41,120 nucleotides of DNA from Burkholderiaceae bacterium (GTDB lineage: Bacteria; Pseudomonadota; Gammaproteobacteria; Burkholderiales; Burkholderiaceae_C): NCBI GenBank assembly GCA_004323695.1, contig SCRU01000011.1, positions 1 to 41,120 on the forward strand. Reading direction: 5' to 3'. The number at the start of each line of letters is the position of its first letter. Position 1 is the stretch's first letter. The notes beneath the pieces were generated by a model. The model saw only the letters and a list, made by a program, of their open reading frames with translations, searched no databases and was not told where the DNA came from. Position numbers and translations under genes: made by a program. This document shows positions 38,052 through 41,120 of this stretch, in pieces.

Positions 38052-38480
38052 ATGCATGCCAACCCTTCGCCAAGCCCGTCAGCCGTCCCGCCGTCCATTG
38101 CCGTCTCGCGCTGGCTCGCCGTGGGAAGCCTGGTGGGCCTGATCGTGCTGGGGCTGGCGTGGGAGCTGTTTCTGGCCCCGATCCGACCGGGCGGATCCTG
38201 GCTGGCGCTCAAGGTGATCCCGCTTTGCTTCCCGCTGGCGGGCCTGTTGAAGAAGCGCATGTACACCTATCGCTGGGTCAGCCTGCTGGTCTGGATTTAT
38301 TTTGCCGAAGGCGTGGTGCGCGCCACGAGCGACCGCGGCCTCAGTGCCAGGCTCGCGCTGGTGGAAGTGCTGCTGTGCCTGCTGCTATTCATGGCCTGCG
38401 CGCTGCATGTACGTGTACGCCTGAAGAACGCGAAGCGGGCCGCGAGCGCCGCTCCGAACACCGCAGCGCCTGCGCCGTGA
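38052..38480 (+). CDS. DUF2069 inner-membrane protein
   Basis: 142-residue protein of the DUF2069 family, unknown function, common in beta- and gammaproteobacteria. Four hydrophobic segments are visible: about residues 18-42 (SRWLAVGSLVGLIVLGLAWELFL), 50-65 (SWLALKVIPLCFPLAGLL), 73-88 and 103-120. The signature RRMYTYRW-like stretch appears as LKKRMYTYRWVSLLVWIYFAEGVVRA. An Ala/Pro-rich tail follows. It is ten bases upstream of the FAD oxidase gene and probably co-transcribed with it. Confidence 0.85.
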   Translation: MHANPSPSPSAVPPSIAVSRWLAVGSLVGLIVLGLAWELFLAPIRPGGSWLALKVIPLCFPLAGLLKKRMYTYRWVSLLVWIYFAEGVVRATSDRGLSARLALVEVLLCLLLFMACALHVRVRLKNAKRAASAAPNTAAPAP

Positions 38481-38490
38481 ATGCACTTCC

Positions 38491-39906
38491 ATGCATCAGC
38501 TGATTGAATCGCTGCGCCGCATCGTCGGCCCGACCCATGTTTTGACGGAAGGCGACCTGAGCGCCTGGGAAATGGATTGGCGCCAGCGGGAACGCGGCAA
38601 AGCCCTTGCCGTCGTCAGACCTGTCGCTACCAATGAAGTCGCAGAGGTGGTTCGAACCTGCGCCGCAGCCGGCGCCTCCATGGTGCCGCAAGGCGGCAAC
38701 ACCGGTCTGGTGGTGGGCTCGACCCCCGATGGCACCGGCACCCAGGTGGTGCTGAGCCTGCAACGCATGAACGCGGTGCGCGCGATCGATGCCGCGAACC
38801 TGACCGTGACGGTCGAGGCCGGTTGCGTGCTGCAAAGCCTGCAGGAATCGGCCGGGAAGGCAGGCTTCCTGTTTCCGCTCAGCCTGGCCGCCGAAGGGAA
38901 CTGCACGATTGGCGGCAACTTGGGCACGAACGCGGGCGGCACCCAGGTGGTGCGCTATGGCAATACGCGGGAGCTGTGTCTGGGGCTCGAGGTCGTGACC
39001 GCGCAGGGCGCGGTCTGGAACGGCCTGTCCGGCCTGCGCAAGGACAACACGGGCTACGACCTGCGCGACCTGTTCATCGGCTCGGAAGGCACGCTGGGTG
39101 TGATCACGGCCGCGACCATGAAGCTGTATCCGCTGCCGGCGGCGCGACTCACGGCCTGGGCGGCGCTGCCGTCGCTGGACGCCGCTGTCACGCTGCTCGG
39201 CCTGGCGCATCAGCATCTGGGCGCGGGCCTGACGGGTTTCGAGGTGATGGGGCAGTTCGCCCTCGCCCTGGTGGCCCGCCATTTTCCGCAGCAGCGGATA
39301 CCGCTGTTCACGGACGCACCTTATTGCGTACTGCTGGAGAATTCCGACCACGAGTCCGAGGCGCACGCGCGCGCGCAATTCGAGCGCCTGCTGGAGACCG
39401 CGCTGGACAGTGGCTGCGTGAGCGACGCCGTGGTCGCGGAGAGCCTTGCGCAGGCGCGTCAGCTCTGGCATGTCCGCGAGAGCATCCCGATGGCGCAGGC
39501 CGAGGAAGGCCTGAACATCAAGCATGACATCTCCATCCCGGTCTCGCGCATCCCAGAGTTCGTGCGCGTGACCGATGGGCTGCTGGCGCGCGAAATCCCC
39601 GGTGTGCGGCTGGTGAACTTCGGGCATCTGGGCGATGGCAACCTGCACTACAACGTGCAGGCGCCCGAAGGCGGCGACGCCCGGGTCTTCCTGCGCGAGC
39701 AGGAGGCGCGCGTCAACACGCTGGTGTTCGATTCGGTGCAGGCGTTCGGCGGTTCCATCTCGGCCGAGCACGGTGTCGGCAGCCTGAAGGTGCATGAGCT
39801 GGAACAGCGCAAGTCGGCGGTCGCGCTCGCGCTGATGCGATCGATCAAGCAGGCGCTCGACCCGCAGAACTTGATGAACCCCGGCCGCGTACTGCGAGGG
39901 GAATAG
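38491..39906 (+). CDS. FAD-binding oxidoreductase, D-2-hydroxyacid dehydrogenase type (GlcD-like)
   Basis: 471-residue flavoprotein of the PCMH/vanillyl-alcohol oxidase fold that oxidises a D-2-hydroxyacid such as D-lactate or D-2-hydroxyglutarate. The FAD loop is VPQGGNTGLVVGSTP (residues about 65-80), and CTIGGNLGTNAGGTQVVRYGNTRELCLGLEVV and IGSEGTLGVITAATMKLYP are typical. The C-terminal FAD-oxidase domain has NFGHLGDGNLHYNV, SAEHGVGSLK, and the final DPQNLMNPGRVL. It is a single-gene form without glcE or glcF. The ribosome site is not strong. The exact substrate is not readable from sequence. Confidence 0.92.
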   Translation: MHQLIESLRRIVGPTHVLTEGDLSAWEMDWRQRERGKALAVVRPVATNEVAEVVRTCAAAGASMVPQGGNTGLVVGSTPDGTGTQVVLSLQRMNAVRAIDAANLTVTVEAGCVLQSLQESAGKAGFLFPLSLAAEGNCTIGGNLGTNAGGTQVVRYGNTRELCLGLEVVTAQGAVWNGLSGLRKDNTGYDLRDLFIGSEGTLGVITAATMKLYPLPAARLTAWAALPSLDAAVTLLGLAHQHLGAGLTGFEVMGQFALALVARHFPQQRIPLFTDAPYCVLLENSDHESEAHARAQFERLLETALDSGCVSDAVVAESLAQARQLWHVRESIPMAQAEEGLNIKHDISIPVSRIPEFVRVTDGLLAREIPGVRLVNFGHLGDGNLHYNVQAPEGGDARVFLREQEARVNTLVFDSVQAFGGSISAEHGVGSLKVHELEQRKSAVALALMRSIKQALDPQNLMNPGRVLRGE

Positions 39907-39994
39907 CGATAAACCCGGCGGCAGCCGCGGCGCGGCGCGGCGCCCGGCACGCTGCTGGCCGAGACCTGAGCGCACCGGCCGCACACGGGCCTGT

Positions 39995-40513
39995 TCAGTC
40001 CTTTTCGATGCCGGCGCAGCTCGCGCCGAGCCAGCGGCTCTTGCCTTCGGTATGCGACTTGCTGCCGCCCTGCATCTGCCCGTCGACGGTCAATGTCACG
40101 CTTTCGGGGCTGGTCGCCTGCACGGACACATGCATCGTCATCGCGTGCGGCGCCGTGCCGCAGGTCTGCTCGATCTCGAGCCGGGTACTCGACTTGGACA
40201 GCACCTTGCGGCTGCACTGGCTCTCGCCTTGCTCCTTCATCAGCCGGTCTTCATCGAGGTCCTTCTGCGTCACACAATACTTTCGCGTGATGGTGTGCGG
40301 CTGCCCGGAGCGCGATCGCATCATTTGTTCGATCTTCGCGCGCTGGTCGGGCGGCAGCTTGGACAGCATGTCCGGCGGGATCGAGGTGCCAGTCGTTGTG
40401 GACGTGACCGTGCTCTCCCAGGCGCCGGTCTTCACGTCGAACGAATCGGCGCGCGCGGCGCTGGCAGCCAGCGCGATCGCGCCGGCACAGAGGATGAATT
40501 TAGCGATGGACAT
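39995..40513 (-). CDS. Periplasmic DUF3617-family protein
   Basis: 172-residue secreted protein with a Sec signal peptide (MSIAKFILCAGAIALAASAARA). The mature part begins DSFDVKTGAWESTVTSTTTG, which with the Cys-containing RKYCVTQKDLDED and SQCSRKVL segments fits DUF3617. Four Cys in the mature protein (KYCV, SQCS, QTCG and ASCA) suggest two disulfides. Function unknown. ATG 40513 has an AAAGGAGTG site; a longer in-frame ATG at 40558 overlaps the upstream gene and is rejected. It is 28 bases after the TMEM175-type gene on the same strand and probably shares its transcript. Confidence 0.85.
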   Translation of the reverse strand: MSIAKFILCAGAIALAASAARADSFDVKTGAWESTVTSTTTGTSIPPDMLSKLPPDQRAKIEQMMRSRSGQPHTITRKYCVTQKDLDEDRLMKEQGESQCSRKVLSKSSTRLEIEQTCGTAPHAMTMHVSVQATSPESVTLTVDGQMQGGSKSHTEGKSRWLGASCAGIEKD

Positions 40514-40541
40514 GGTCACTCCTTTGGACGAAGGTTGAAGC

Positions 40542-41120
40542 TCATTTGTTTGCATCACCGAACACGCGCTCGATGCGCCGGTCCGGCAGCAGCCAGATCA
40601 GCGCGACCAGCACGTACAGCGACTCCGCGAGCCAGGCTGCGCGGGTTGCGAGGGCGATACCAGCCAGGTAGAAAAACGGCGAGGCCTTGCCCTTCCAGTC
40701 GCCGCCGACCGCGCGGCGCAGCAACGAATCGGCGCCCTGCGAGGCGATGATGGTGGACTGCAGGATCCAGTACGCAATCGCTGCCATCAACAGCACGACG
40801 CCGTAGGCGATGGACGGCGCGGCGGCGAAGTGGTTCTCGCCCATCCAGCCGGTTGCGAACGGAAACAGCGACAGCCAGAACAGCAGGTGCAGATTCGCCC
40901 AGAGCATGGGCCCGGTGACCCGCCCCGCGGCCTGCAGCATGTGGTGGTGATTGTTCCAGTAGATGCCGACATAGACGAAGCTCAGCACCTAGCTGAAAAA
41001 CACCGGTATCAAGGGCACCAGCGCCGCCATGCCTTCGCCCTGCGGCACCTTGAGCTCCAGCACCATGATGGTGATGATGATCGCGATCACGCCGTCGCTG
41101 AACGCTTCCATCCTGCTTTT
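40542..41120 (-). pseudogene. TMEM175-type potassium channel gene broken by an in-frame stop, 5' end at window edge
   Basis: The minus-strand frame reads RMEAFSDGVIAIIITIMVLELKVP, then VFFS, a TAG stop (40989-40991), and then continues VLSFVYVGIYWNNHHHMLQA to GDANK. These are the TMEM175/DUF1211 signatures (FSDGVxAI in helix 1, WNNHHH in helix 2-3), and the two halves join without a frame shift. In relatives the stop position is normally an aromatic residue, most often Tyr (SYVLSFVYVGIYW); TAC to TAG is one base. The visible start at 41111 may not be the true one, since SxR residues continue to the edge. Either a recent loss of a K+ leak channel or a base-call error. Confidence 0.85.

Noticed and set aside
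38640-38665. GGTTCGAACC-like sequence suggestive of a tRNA T-arm
   Set aside because: It lies in the conserved coding sequence of the FAD oxidase, and no acceptor stem or anticodon arm surrounds it.

Overview
The window is about 41 kb of GC-rich chromosome (my estimate is mid-60s percent G+C). It most likely comes from a betaproteobacterium of the order Burkholderiales, probably family Comamonadaceae (Polaromonas, Rhodoferax, Variovorax or Acidovorax type). This is inferred from the protein families, from gene neighbourhoods (imuA-imuB-dnaE2; a glycine riboswitch before gcvTHP; scoAB; brkB/yihY beside a DUF2069 gene and an FAD oxidase gene), and from two dispersed repeat types that I associate with this family. 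I see no tRNA, rRNA, CRISPR array, insertion sequence or prophage. The DNA is densely coding and no gene-free stretch exceeds 300 bases.

Layout. 1-4806: SOS mutagenesis cassette imuA-imuB-dnaE2 (minus strand; dnaE2 runs off the left edge) with a consensus LexA box over its promoter. 4831-6248: scoAB 3-oxoacid CoA-transferase with its terminator. 6379-10244: an AhpD-like protein, then convergently a Mg2+ P-type ATPase and an acyl-CoA thioesterase. 10411-11807: rbsK-rbsD. 11918-14534: an SDR oxidoreductase divergent from ETF-ubiquinone oxidoreductase. 14618-19372: tandem glycine riboswitch and the glycine cleavage genes gcvT-gcvH-gcvP. 19482-20950: small hypothetical, secreted and membrane proteins. 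21107-25061: minus-strand run aroC, aldo/keto reductase, aroQ, arfB and a metallophosphoesterase. 25119-26981: a DHA2-type MFS exporter and a two-CBS protein. 27100-29225: metY plus an alpha/beta hydrolase. 29326-36356: a purine salvage/catabolism block (NCS2 purine permease, guanine deaminase, xanthine dehydrogenase xdhA-xdhB). 36322-41120: a thioredoxin-like protein, BrkB-type membrane protein, DUF2069 protein, GlcD-like FAD oxidase, DUF3617 protein and a TMEM175-type channel gene broken by an in-frame stop.

How the genes work together. The purine block makes one route: uptake by the permease, guanine to xanthine by GuaD, xanthine to urate by XdhAB. guaD and xdhA are divergent, and a 10-bp perfect inverted repeat flanks their shared upstream region. 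The gcv genes form one glycine-sensing operon. The imu cassette is a DNA-damage-inducible error-prone polymerase. aroC and aroQ are shikimate-pathway steps.

I do not see a clearly new multi-gene system. The most unusual signals are small. A GC-rich repeat is read through in frame as about 28 extra residues inside GcvT. A degenerate AT-richer repeat family recurs between genes and in frame inside imuB, dnaE2, gcvT and the metY-linked hydrolase. The split operator candidate between guaD and xdhA, and the nonsense mutation in the TMEM175 gene, complete the list.
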